Assembly: GCA_036443405.1 (NCBI GenBank) | Contig: JAZFYD010000099.1 | Coordinates: 1-9,794 of the forward strand | Length of the DNA: 9,794 nt | Direction of reading: 5' to 3' | Source of the DNA: JAZFYD01 sp036443405 | GTDB taxonomy: Bacteria > Planctomycetota > PLA2 | In this document: positions 1 through 6,430 of the stretch, piece by piece | How the letters are laid out: each line of letters starts with the position of its first letter | Numbering within the stretch: the first letter of the stretch is position 1 | Program-made: the position numbers and the translations under genes | The notes under the pieces: generated by a model | Seen by the model: the letters and a program-made list of their open reading frames with translations, nothing else | Databases searched by the model: none | What the model was told of the DNA's origin: nothing

Positions 1-841
1 CTTCGTCGTAAAATACGGTGGCAGGGCCATGGTCGACGAGGAACTCAAGATTAGCTTCGCCCAGGACATGGTGCTCCTCAAGTATGTCGGGATCAACCCG
101 GTGGTGGTCCATGGGGGCGAGGTGCGCGCGCAGCTCGGCGTTTTCGGATTCCGCGCGTTCGACCGCGTCGGCGGTGTCGTTGAACGCACCCGCGAGCGCC
201 GCGATCTCGCCGCCTCCGGAAACGACCGCGCGCGATCCGCGGTTCCCTTGGCCGAAACTCACGACCGCGTCCGTCGTCGCGCGCACCGGCCGCACGACAA
301 TGCGATCCAGGACGAGCGCGCCGAGCGCCAAGAGAACGAGCAGCATCCCGCCCCACGCGTTGACCGCCTGCCAAGCGGCGCGCTCCCCGTGCAGCGCAGC
401 CGCGCGCCCCTGCTCCGCGCGCAAACCTTCGAGACGTTCGCGCACGTCCTCGCCGGTGCGGCGCAGGATCTCGCCGCGCACGAGCGCGGTCTTCTCCGGG
501 AGCGTGCGCTTGGTGTCCGCGACGAGGCGCAATAACGCCTCGCGCAACCGGCTTTCATCCAGGCGGCCGTCGGCGTCGGTGTAGAGTTCCAGCGGCAGAT
601 CCGCCAGCGAACGTGCGCGCTGTTCGCCCGCGCTCGCGGCACTATCGACGCTGTACCCGACGACGTCCTCGACGACCGAACCCGCGATGGCCCGAAACGC
701 ACCCTCGGTGCGCGTAAGCAACGTCTCCGTACGTTGCTCGAACGCGGCACGGCTGCTGGGGCGCCACACGAACAGGCCGAGCAATCCGCCGACGACGAAC
801 AGGGCGACGGCGGTCCCGGCGATGCGACCGAACAGGCTCAT
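1..841 (-). CDS. HAMP-domain membrane sensor, probable histidine kinase N-terminal half (partial)
   Basis: Starts at ATG 841, overlapping the stop of the upstream binding-protein gene (ATGA), and stays open to the window edge. Residues 7-26 form a first membrane helix, 30-160 an Arg/Glu-rich periplasmic region, and 163-183 a second helix (GGMLLVLLALGALVLDR). A HAMP linker follows at about 184-235: R-P-V-R at the exit of the helix, the G-GGEIAAL-AFN pattern, then a coiled stretch (AVERAESENAELRAH). This layout is typical of two-component sensor kinases; no DHp or ATPase domain is visible, so the kinase call is inference, and a chemotaxis-type receptor is possible. Native sequence appears to end near residue 241. 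Residues beyond it are the antisense of an argB fragment and should not be taken as protein. The neighbouring ABC_sub_bind protein probably presents ligand to the periplasmic domain. Confidence 0.7.
   Translation of the reverse strand, partial: MSLFGRIAGTAVALFVVGGLLGLFVWRPSSRAAFEQRTETLLTRTEGAFRAIAGSVVEDVVGYSVDSAASAGEQRARSLADLPLELYTDADGRLDESRLREALLRLVADTKRTLPEKTALVRGEILRRTGEDVRERLEGLRAEQGRAAALHGERAAWQAVNAWGGMLLVLLALGALVLDRIVVRPVRATTDAVVSFGQGNRGSRAVVSGGGEIAALAGAFNDTADAVERAESENAELRAHLAPMDHHRVDPDILEEHHVLGEANLEFLVDHGPATVFYDE
2..118 (+). pseudogene. argB: Acetylglutamate kinase (ArgB) N-terminal fragment
   Basis: The frame starting at base 2 reads FVVKYGGRAM, then VDEELKISFAQD, then VLLKYVGINPVVVHGG. 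This is the N-terminal kinase core of ArgB, which phosphorylates N-acetylglutamate in arginine synthesis: the K-Y-G-G glycine loop, the (V/I)(D/E)EELK..FA.D helix and the VGINPVVVHGG strand-loop are family hallmarks. The family normally continues HGGG-PQI; here the codon after HGG is Glu, and the next residues (VRAQLGVF) no longer resemble ArgB. The match therefore stops at about 116-121. From there the DNA is the end of a leftward sensor gene. G+C is about 57% in the first 120 bases against about 70% in the next 60. The 5' part of the gene lies outside the window. This is either a true rearrangement remnant or a chimeric sequence join; the identity as ArgB is strong, the biological reality of the join is not. 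Confidence 0.8.
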
Positions 842-1665
842 CGCGTCCTCCCGATCGTGTCGGCGCGCGCGAGCAGCCGCAACGACACCCGGCAGCCGGC
901 GGCGTCGGCCGCGCCCAGATCGAGCGCGACGACGCTGCGGCGCACGTTTTTCTGGGGCTTGAGCGGCGCGGCGTCCCGCAGGTGACGCAGAACCACCGAC
1001 GCGGTGCGACGGCCGACCGCAGCCGCGTCGGGGCGCACGTGCAACGCTGCAAGACCGCGTTTCGTCGCGGGATGGGTGCTGACCAGCGGAAGCCCGAGTT
1101 TGTCCGCGTACTTGCGAAGTTCCCGCGCGCCGATGTGCGCACCTTCCGCGATCCAGACCACGTCGCAGTCTTTCATCTCCGCGGGTTTCGTGCAGCGTTT
1201 CACGGTGACGTCGCGTAGTTTGCTCGGATCGCCGAAGAGCGCGACCCGGCGGAGCTTGGGTTTCAGGAGCCGCATCAACCGCAGCAACAACTCGCGGTCG
1301 GCCTGGGCCGGCACCAACGCCTGCTGGTCCGCGCCGACCAACACCAGCGCCGCGTTCGGCAGCTGATCCTTCACGAGCTTCGCGCTTTCAGCGTCGAACG
1401 CCACGACGAGCGCAGCCCCCTTCTCCGCCGCCAGCAGCGACCGCCCGCGCTCCGGATCGGCGTCGACATCGAGGATGCGCTTGCGCGACAACACACCGAA
1501 ATAGGGCTCAAGCGCCGACCAGCACGCGCGATAGATCACTCCGGTCTCGGGCAGACGCTGCCAACGAACAAAGAGGACGGGCTTGCCCTCCTTGCCGGTG
1601 TCGCGGCCGCCGTCCTGCGCGGCGACCAGGCAAACGAGCAGAAACAAAACGCCTATGGATCGCAT
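838..1665 (-). CDS. Periplasmic substrate-binding protein, ABC_sub_bind type
   Basis: A 275-residue protein with an N-terminal signal sequence (MRSIGVLFLLVCLVAA, probable signal peptidase I cut before QDGG). The C-terminal third looks like the ABC_sub_bind family (Pfam PF04392): KPKLRRVALFGDP resembles the 'krVavl.dp' strand, GLAALHVRPDAAAVGRRTA matches the segment where the family has '.D...lGr.aA', and the end (VVALDLGAADAAGCRVSLRL, then LARADTIG) follows the 'lvvNl.tA..lG...p..lL.rAD.vi' ending. Such proteins bind small ligands in the periplasm, often as the first component of a transporter; no permease or ATPase is in the window. The stop overlaps the start of the HAMP sensor (ATGA), so the two are translationally coupled and probably form a ligand-sensing pair. 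The frame is open further upstream, but that part overlaps the cytochrome gene; ATG 1665 is the only start followed directly by a signal peptide. No strong Shine-Dalgarno is seen. Confidence 0.72.
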   Translation of the reverse strand: MRSIGVLFLLVCLVAAQDGGRDTGKEGKPVLFVRWQRLPETGVIYRACWSALEPYFGVLSRKRILDVDADPERGRSLLAAEKGAALVVAFDAESAKLVKDQLPNAALVLVGADQQALVPAQADRELLLRLMRLLKPKLRRVALFGDPSKLRDVTVKRCTKPAEMKDCDVVWIAEGAHIGARELRKYADKLGLPLVSTHPATKRGLAALHVRPDAAAVGRRTASVVLRHLRDAAPLKPQKNVRRSVVALDLGAADAAGCRVSLRLLARADTIGRTR

Positions 1666-1678
1666 GCAACTAGTGTGA

Positions 1679-1712
1679 CCGATCCTCGACAAAAAAAGCA
1701 GCGCCGATCCTC
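1679..1712. repeat. 9-bp direct repeat CCGATCCTC, two copies
   Basis: CCGATCCTC occurs at 1679-1687 and 1704-1712, flanking a run of seven A (1691-1697). It lies just upstream of the binding-protein start and could be a regulator site or chance in short GC-rich DNA. Confidence 0.35.
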
Positions 1713-1738
1713 CGTCGCCCCGCAGCAAGCGGCGGATC
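1691..1738 (-). terminator. Possible terminator downstream of the cytochrome gene
   Basis: Read leftward, GATCCGCCG (1738-1730) can pair with CGGAGGATC (1714-1706), a nine-base stem with one G/A mismatch and a 15-base loop. After ten more bases comes TTTTTTT (1697-1691). The stem and T-run sit between the cytochrome stop and the binding-protein start, where a unit boundary would be expected. The distance from stem to T-run is longer than in a classical intrinsic terminator, so the call is weak. Confidence 0.35.
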
Positions 1739-1781
1739 AGGGTAACGGACGAACTTGCGGAGACTGTGAGGCGAACGCCGC

Positions 1782-3941
1782 TCAGTCCAACTCGACCGTC
1801 GCCGCGCCCACCAACAGATCCAGCGGCCTCACGCCGTTCTTGCCGGGTTCGAGGTCCGCTGCGACGTCGTCGCGTTTGATGCGCAGCCGGTGAAACAACT
1901 CCGCGCGGATCGTCAGCTTGCCAGTCGCGGTGGCGAAACGGTGTTGGACCGACGTCGTGGAATCGGGTTCGAGACGTGTGTCGCGCACAAACGTCTTGGC
2001 GCGCCAAAACGGAACGTGGGTGTGGCCGTCTTCATCGGCAAACACCAGCGCGAACTCCCGTCCGGGCAATCCGGCGAGATCGCCCGCCGCCACACGCATG
2101 TCGATCTTCGCAAGGTCGATGTCGGCCGACCCGCCCGCGTGTTCCGGCACTCGCGGGCCCTCGAGCGCACCGACGTGGACACCGGACGCGTCCGTGACGG
2201 TCACGACCAAAAGGAGATGTTTGTCCGAGCTTCCGGTGGGCACCTTGTGGCCGACGTCCTTGGTGATCACGACGGTATTCACCTCGATGCCGCTCTTGCC
2301 GCGGCGCGCCGTGACCTTTACCTCGAGCGCCTTGCTCGCCATCTCGCGCCCGACAAATCCGTGGTGGTGGATCTGGCTGCCGGGGCGGCGCAGCGCGTTG
2401 ATGCAGATGCGGTTCGCGACGCGCTTGCGTTCGTAGCTCGTGCCCTCGGCCATGTGGCAGCTCTGGCAACTTTCGTGCTCGCTTCTACCGGCGGCCCAGC
2501 GCCCCCACTCGCGGTACGTGTGCAGCGCGGGCAGTCCTGTCGGTGTCGTGTACTGGTGGCAACCGGCGCACAACGCACTCGTCCCGAAAAACGGATGGTA
2601 TGTCGGCCCCATCATCAGGTAGTCCGCGTCGGCCAGCGTGCCGTACACGCGCTTGATCAGACCGGGCACGGAGTCGTCGTCCGGTGACGGCCGCCGCACC
2701 GCCGTGGATCCGCGCACGCCGGGCGCGTCGAGGTCGTCGGTGTGATGGATCTTGTGGCAGAAGTCGCAGTGATTGCCCTTCAACGCGATCCCGGTCACCT
2801 CGTTCAACGGCACGTTCTGGTAATCGAGCGCGGCCTGCGGTGCGTGACACGCGGTGCACAGCCCGACATCTCCCGTGGCCTTGCCCGCGGACAGCGCGGG
2901 CAGGAAGTCCTTTTCGAACACCGCCTTGGTCACCGCGTTCTTGGCCGACCAGGCGTGGCGCGAGAACTTCCACTCGTCGTAGGAGTTTCTGTGGCAGTTG
3001 CCGCAGCGCCAAAGGTCGAAGCCCTTTTTCCCCATGGTCGGTTCCCAGCGGTCGCGGCTGCTCCGGTCGGGGGTCGGGCTTACGAAAACGTATCGTGGGT
3101 CATCCTCGGTGCCGACGGGGTCGAGCACGAAGTGCAACTCGCGAAACTCCTGGAACAGGATCGACTCGACCTTGTTGCGGTAGCCGCGTGCGCCCGCGGA
3201 GATCATCAGAACCGTGGGCACACGCGTGAAGCGCATCTCGAATCGGCCCGCGCCGTCCGTCCGGACCGATGTGCCCTCTTCGTGGCGGCGCAGCACGAGC
3301 GCGTCGTGAATCGCCTCGCCGTCGCGGCCGCGCACCGTCCCCCGTACGACCCGTGCCTCGTCGTACGTTCGCACCGGCTGTTTCACGCGAATCCGATAGT
3401 GCAGTTTCTCTCCCGGTGCGGTGCCGACGCGCACGCCGTATCCCTCTTCGATCTTCTCGTCGGCGTCGTGGTAGTAGCGCACCTCGATCCGGTTCTTGGC
3501 CTTGTCCGCGAACCAGATCTCCGCGCCGCCGGTGTTGGCGAAGTTGCGCGTCAGGTCAAAACACCACCAGCGCACGTAAACCTTGCCGTCTTGCACGTAT
3601 CCCTCGCCGAGGGTGTCGAAAGCCCCGCCGATGTCCTGATGATCGACGCCGCCGGAACGCATCACGACTCGACGGCCCTTTTGGGTGATCGTCAGGTCGT
3701 AATCGTATTTGCCGAAGCGGTATTCGCCGGTGAAGTCCACGCCATCGGGCGCCCCGCTCGGCAACACCGGCGGCGGCGGCACGAGGTGGCGTTTCGCTTC
3801 GAAGTGGCTCTTCCAGGCTTCGAGCACCTTGGCGGTGGCCGGTTTGGTATAGCGGCCCACACGCTCGCCCGGCGCGGCCACGAGATACGCGACGAGCGCC
3901 AGCACGCTGGCGGCGCCACCGATGAAAACCCGGCGTTTCAC
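1782..3941 (-). CDS. Five-heme c-type cytochrome with carboxypeptidase-regulatory-like domain
   Basis: A 719-residue exported cytochrome. The GTG at 3941 is chosen because it overlaps the upstream stop (GTGA) and gives KRRVFIGGAASVLALVAYL directly as a signal or anchor helix; a GTG at 3983 would put 14 residues before it. Residues 70-175 look beta-rich (FTGEYRFGKYDYDLTITQKG). Residues about 197-275 look like a carboxypeptidase-regulatory/Ig-like fold (VVRGTVRGRDGEAIHDALVL, then RTDGAGRFEMRF). Five CXXCH heme sites follow: CGNCH at 313, CTACH 362, CDFCH 392, CAGCH 458, CQSCH 492. Spacing and the later GHKVPTG motif with a beta C-terminal region resemble cytochrome c554-like multiheme proteins that carry electrons in the periplasm. 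No catalytic partner is next to it, so donor and acceptor are unknown. The twin Arg is Tat-like, but heme c attachment normally follows Sec export. Confidence 0.85.
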   Translation of the reverse strand: MKRRVFIGGAASVLALVAYLVAAPGERVGRYTKPATAKVLEAWKSHFEAKRHLVPPPPVLPSGAPDGVDFTGEYRFGKYDYDLTITQKGRRVVMRSGGVDHQDIGGAFDTLGEGYVQDGKVYVRWWCFDLTRNFANTGGAEIWFADKAKNRIEVRYYHDADEKIEEGYGVRVGTAPGEKLHYRIRVKQPVRTYDEARVVRGTVRGRDGEAIHDALVLRRHEEGTSVRTDGAGRFEMRFTRVPTVLMISAGARGYRNKVESILFQEFRELHFVLDPVGTEDDPRYVFVSPTPDRSSRDRWEPTMGKKGFDLWRCGNCHRNSYDEWKFSRHAWSAKNAVTKAVFEKDFLPALSAGKATGDVGLCTACHAPQAALDYQNVPLNEVTGIALKGNHCDFCHKIHHTDDLDAPGVRGSTAVRRPSPDDDSVPGLIKRVYGTLADADYLMMGPTYHPFFGTSALCAGCHQYTTPTGLPALHTYREWGRWAAGRSEHESCQSCHMAEGTSYERKRVANRICINALRRPGSQIHHHGFVGREMASKALEVKVTARRGKSGIEVNTVVITKDVGHKVPTGSSDKHLLLVVTVTDASGVHVGALEGPRVPEHAGGSADIDLAKIDMRVAAGDLAGLPGREFALVFADEDGHTHVPFWRAKTFVRDTRLEPDSTTSVQHRFATATGKLTIRAELFHRLRIKRDDVAADLEPGKNGVRPLDLLVGAATVELD

Positions 3942-4846
3942 GACGCTTCCGGGCAAACCCCTCGGAAGGAGCACGATCGGCACACAAATCCCGGTGTCGG
4001 CGCGAACTTATCCTTGGACGCGACGTTCGCTTCCATATCGTCGAGTCGGGATTTCATCTCGGAGATCGACTGGCGCATCATGTCGCCGAGGCGCGCGACA
4101 TCCTCCGGACCCACTGAGCGAGAGTCGAAGTTGCCGCCGTTCATCAGATACACGGGCGCGCCACGCATGCTGCGGATATCGACGCCCCACTTCGCGGCCG
4201 CAAACAGCGCGTAGAGCACGAGCTGGTCGGTGTTGCGCGCGTCCTTCCGGCCGGTCTTCCAGTCGAACAGCAACACCTCGCCCCGGTGGCGGACGGCGAA
4301 GTCGGGGACGGCGTAGACCTTGGTGCCCTCGAACTCGAAGCTGTCCAGCGTCTCCATGGCGAGCCACTCGTTCGGGTCCGTCTCCTTGATGATCGCGAAA
4401 CTCGTCGAGGAGAAGAATGTGCGGACGGACTCGCCGATCTTGCGCGCGATCTTCACGAGAAAGTCGCGCGTGGGTTTCGGGCCGTAGTGGTGTTCGAACA
4501 GACGCGTGTACCGCTTGGGGTTTTCCCGCCAGAGTTCCTGCTGCGATTCCTGAAACGACTTCTGCATCTCGGTCTTGCACCACGCGACGGTGTCGTCGAC
4601 CGAGGCATCGGCGCCGTTGCGGAGAAGGTGCAGGGTCCGCTCGATCGCGCGGTGCACGACATCGCCGGCGATGAGGTGCAGGTTCGTGACGTTTTTCAGC
4701 CGGTAGACTTCCTGCGCGAACTCGTCGGCGTCGCGGTCCCAACCGCCCCAGGAGCCGTAGTAGTGAAACCAGTAGCGCCGCGGGCAGTCGCCAAACTTGC
4801 GATGGCGGGAGAGCGACCAGGAAAAGGTGTTTTCCAGATCAGCCAC
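3938..4846 (-). CDS. RecB/Cas4-like PD-(D/E)XK nuclease with probable 4Fe-4S cluster
   Basis: A 302-residue single-domain protein of the PD-(D/E)XK superfamily (PF12705/COG2887 type). Visible catalytic motifs: GDVVH with H65, VPDF with D182, FDWKTG with D195 and K197, then the QLVLYALF helix (Q208, Y212) typical of RecB, AddB and Cas4 nucleases. C21 (FGDCPRRYW) near the N-terminus and C289, C292, C298 (CRSCSFRGVC) at the end fit the split four-cysteine iron-sulfur site of AddB and Cas4, which ties the two ends of the fold. It probably cuts single-stranded or end-resected DNA, alone or with a helicase not in the window. The start is GTG 4846; an in-frame TAA lies nine bases upstream of it, and AAGG about seven bases upstream may serve as ribosome site. 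The stop overlaps the cytochrome start. No cas genes or CRISPR repeats are present, so a CRISPR role is not supported. Confidence 0.85.
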   Translation of the reverse strand: MADLENTFSWSLSRHRKFGDCPRRYWFHYYGSWGGWDRDADEFAQEVYRLKNVTNLHLIAGDVVHRAIERTLHLLRNGADASVDDTVAWCKTEMQKSFQESQQELWRENPKRYTRLFEHHYGPKPTRDFLVKIARKIGESVRTFFSSTSFAIIKETDPNEWLAMETLDSFEFEGTKVYAVPDFAVRHRGEVLLFDWKTGRKDARNTDQLVLYALFAAAKWGVDIRSMRGAPVYLMNGGNFDSRSVGPEDVARLGDMMRQSISEMKSRLDDMEANVASKDKFAPTPGFVCRSCSFRGVCPEAS

Positions 4847-4896
4847 CGGCGCACCTTACCATGCTGCGGTCCACGGAAACGGGCCCGGCGGAACGC

Positions 4897-5544
4897 CTAG
4901 TTCCACTGCCACGGCCGTTCCAGCAGGCGCACGAGCATGTCCAGGCGTGTGAGCACATCGCTCTCTTCGAGCAGGCCCTGTTTCTCGGTGGCGCGGATCG
5001 GGGCGGCCAACGCGCAGTTGTTGATGAGCGCGGCGGTGATGCCCTCGGAGCCGGCGATCGGCAGCAGTCGCTCACGCAGATCGGCGAGCGGCGGTTCGGC
5101 CGCGCCGCTGGCCTGAAACGCCCGGGCGAGCGCGTCGCTGCAATCCACTTCGCCGTCCAACGCATCCTCGCGGAGCGTGACCTCGGCCGTCATGTAGGCG
5201 TGATCGTCGCGGATCTCGCTGGCGAAGCCGGCGGCGATGCCGAGCAACGCGATGTTGCTGCGCCCATTCTTGAGCGCTTCGTGGTGCAGCAACCGCCCCA
5301 CGCACACCGTCTTGCGAAACGGCGGACGGGTCTGATAGATCTCCGGCTCGCACGACTCGAGATACGCCATCGCGACGAGCGACTCGGCGGCGAGCATGTC
5401 CGTGACCATCTCCCGATAGCGCGGCTCGAAGATGTGTAGGGGCAACACTGCGCCCGGCAGCAACACGGCGCTGCTGAGCGGAAACACCGGCAGGCGTCGC
5501 GGGAACGCGTGGGTGATCTCCTCGATGTCGATGTCGATGTGCAT
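4897..5544 (-). CDS. Stand-alone Lon N-terminal (substrate-binding) domain protein
   Basis: A 215-residue protein made of the Lon substrate-binding domain (PF02190) without the AAA+ or protease parts. The family signature is at residues 18-46: LPVFPLSSAVLLPGAVLPLH followed by IFEPRYREM. Later elements fit too: VGRLLHHEALKNGRSNIALL resembles the 'vG.i......lpdG..ni.l.G' strand pair, followed by the helical C-terminal part. The biochemical role of such solo proteins is not settled; substrate recognition or assembly help is inferred from full-length Lon. The ATG at 5544 follows the upstream stop by 12 bases, so it is likely co-transcribed. No Shine-Dalgarno is visible before it (CGGCACGGCC), so translation may depend on coupling. 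The first codons contain three near-copies of GATGTC (5524-5541), encoding the HIDIDI start. Confidence 0.85.
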   Translation of the reverse strand: MHIDIDIEEITHAFPRRLPVFPLSSAVLLPGAVLPLHIFEPRYREMVTDMLAAESLVAMAYLESCEPEIYQTRPPFRKTVCVGRLLHHEALKNGRSNIALLGIAAGFASEIRDDHAYMTAEVTLREDALDGEVDCSDALARAFQASGAAEPPLADLRERLLPIAGSEGITAALINNCALAAPIRATEKQGLLEESDVLTRLDMLVRLLERPWQWN

Positions 5545-5556
5545 GGCCGTGCCGAC

Positions 5557-6417
5557 TCAGACGCCCTCGATCGAGATCTCGGGCCCCTCCGTGGGAACGC
5601 GCGTCACGGTACCCGGTTTCCCCGTGCGCGCCAGAGCCAGAGCCCGCCACGGCGCCACGCTTGTCAAAAGTTCATCGAGGTTCACGCCGACGCAATGCGG
5701 ACGAAGCCCGTCCAACGTCGCCCAGGCCTCGTCCAGCAAGCCGGCCATGCCTGCCCAGTTCTCCCGCCCGTGATGGTGCATCGCCACCGCGAGTTGCACG
5801 AGCGCCTGAAAGTACCGGCGTCGATCTCCGCTCGCGTCGTTCCACGCCGCCTCCCACAGATCGTGCGCGGGAAAGTAGCGCCCCGCATTGAACTCGCGCG
5901 CCCCTTCGAGGTACTCGGGCGGATAACCCACATCGGAACCGGTCGGTGTCACCAGCGCTTCCCCGAGCCGTGCGGCCATCGAGAGATGGGTGTCCTTGAC
6001 GTCGTGACACGCGACGCCGCCGCGAAAGTTCATCCCAAAAAACAAAAACGTCGAGCGCAGTTGGGAGTGAACCGGCTCCCACTGGTCGAGATCGTCGGGT
6101 GTGAACACACACACGTAGCCGGCAGCCATCTTCGACGTCTTCGGGATGAGGGCGCCACGGGGCAGCAGCTCCAAAAACGAATCCAGGAACGCTTTCACGC
6201 CGCCGGGCAATCCGAACAACACCGCCGGCGCGAGCACCAGGACCGCGTTGGACGAGAGCACCGCGTCCCGCACCGCGGCGTCCGGCCCGTCGACCGGACA
6301 CTCCACCGCTTCGCCACCCGCGCTTGCGATGCCACGGCCCGCGGCGCCGAAGAGTTCGCCGAGACCTCCGGCCGGTCGATCCGCCGGCCGCACGATCGCT
6401 ACGCGCACGGATCCCAT
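5557..6417 (-). CDS. Flavodoxin/NAD(P)H-oxidoreductase-like domain fused to DUF309
   Basis: A 286-residue two-domain protein. Residues 4-155 resemble NADPH-dependent FMN reductases and flavodoxin-like quinone reductases: a first beta strand (VRVAIVRP), a strand then loop (AVLVLAPAVLFGLPGGVKAF) that matches the 'P.y.g..pg.lK.flD' signature, and a Gly-rich later strand. Residues 165-255 are DUF309 (PF03745/COG1547): YLEGAREFNAGRYFPAHDLW followed by EAAW, then YFQALVQLAVAMHHHGRENW, matching the family's 'FN.g.yfeaHe.wE..W' and 'f.qgliQlAvalhH...gN' motifs. DUF309 has no known reaction; the His and Glu residues suggest a metal or ligand site, but this is inference. The first phosphate-binding loop is not the canonical flavodoxin form, so FMN binding is uncertain. 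It starts at ATG 6417, 13 bases after the ETF-QO stop, within the same operon. Confidence 0.75.
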   Translation of the reverse strand: MGSVRVAIVRPADRPAGGLGELFGAAGRGIASAGGEAVECPVDGPDAAVRDAVLSSNAVLVLAPAVLFGLPGGVKAFLDSFLELLPRGALIPKTSKMAAGYVCVFTPDDLDQWEPVHSQLRSTFLFFGMNFRGGVACHDVKDTHLSMAARLGEALVTPTGSDVGYPPEYLEGAREFNAGRYFPAHDLWEAAWNDASGDRRRYFQALVQLAVAMHHHGRENWAGMAGLLDEAWATLDGLRPHCVGVNLDELLTSVAPWRALALARTGKPGTVTRVPTEGPEISIEGV

Positions 6418-6430
6418 CGTTGCTCGTGCA

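Noticed and set aside
119..535. The + strand frame of the argB fragment stays open to 535 and could suggest a longer protein
   Set aside because: ArgB similarity stops at about 118; the rest is the antisense of the sensor gene, in Arg-rich high-GC shadow sequence.
1666..2007. Upstream extension of the binding-protein frame to 2007
   Set aside because: It would overlap over 200 bases of the cytochrome C-terminus and hide the signal peptide; the part is low-similarity Arg/Ser-rich sequence.
3942..3983. Earlier GTG start for the cytochrome at 3983
   Set aside because: The GTG at 3941 overlaps the nuclease stop and places basic residues directly before the hydrophobic helix; the extra 14 residues add nothing recognisable.
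2742..4214. Long + strand open frame (490 residues) opposite the cytochrome and nuclease genes
   Set aside because: It is antisense to genes with five heme motifs and catalytic motifs, has no recognisable domain, and long antisense frames are common at this G+C.
3938..4846. Cas4 and hence a CRISPR adaptation locus
   Set aside because: No repeat-spacer array and no cas1/cas2 in the window; the nuclease motif set is shared with RecB/AddB-type proteins.
5524..5541. GATGTC triple near-repeat as a microsatellite or phase-variable tract
   Set aside because: The units are six bases, in frame and only three copies; it just encodes Ile-Asp repeats at the Lon-N start.
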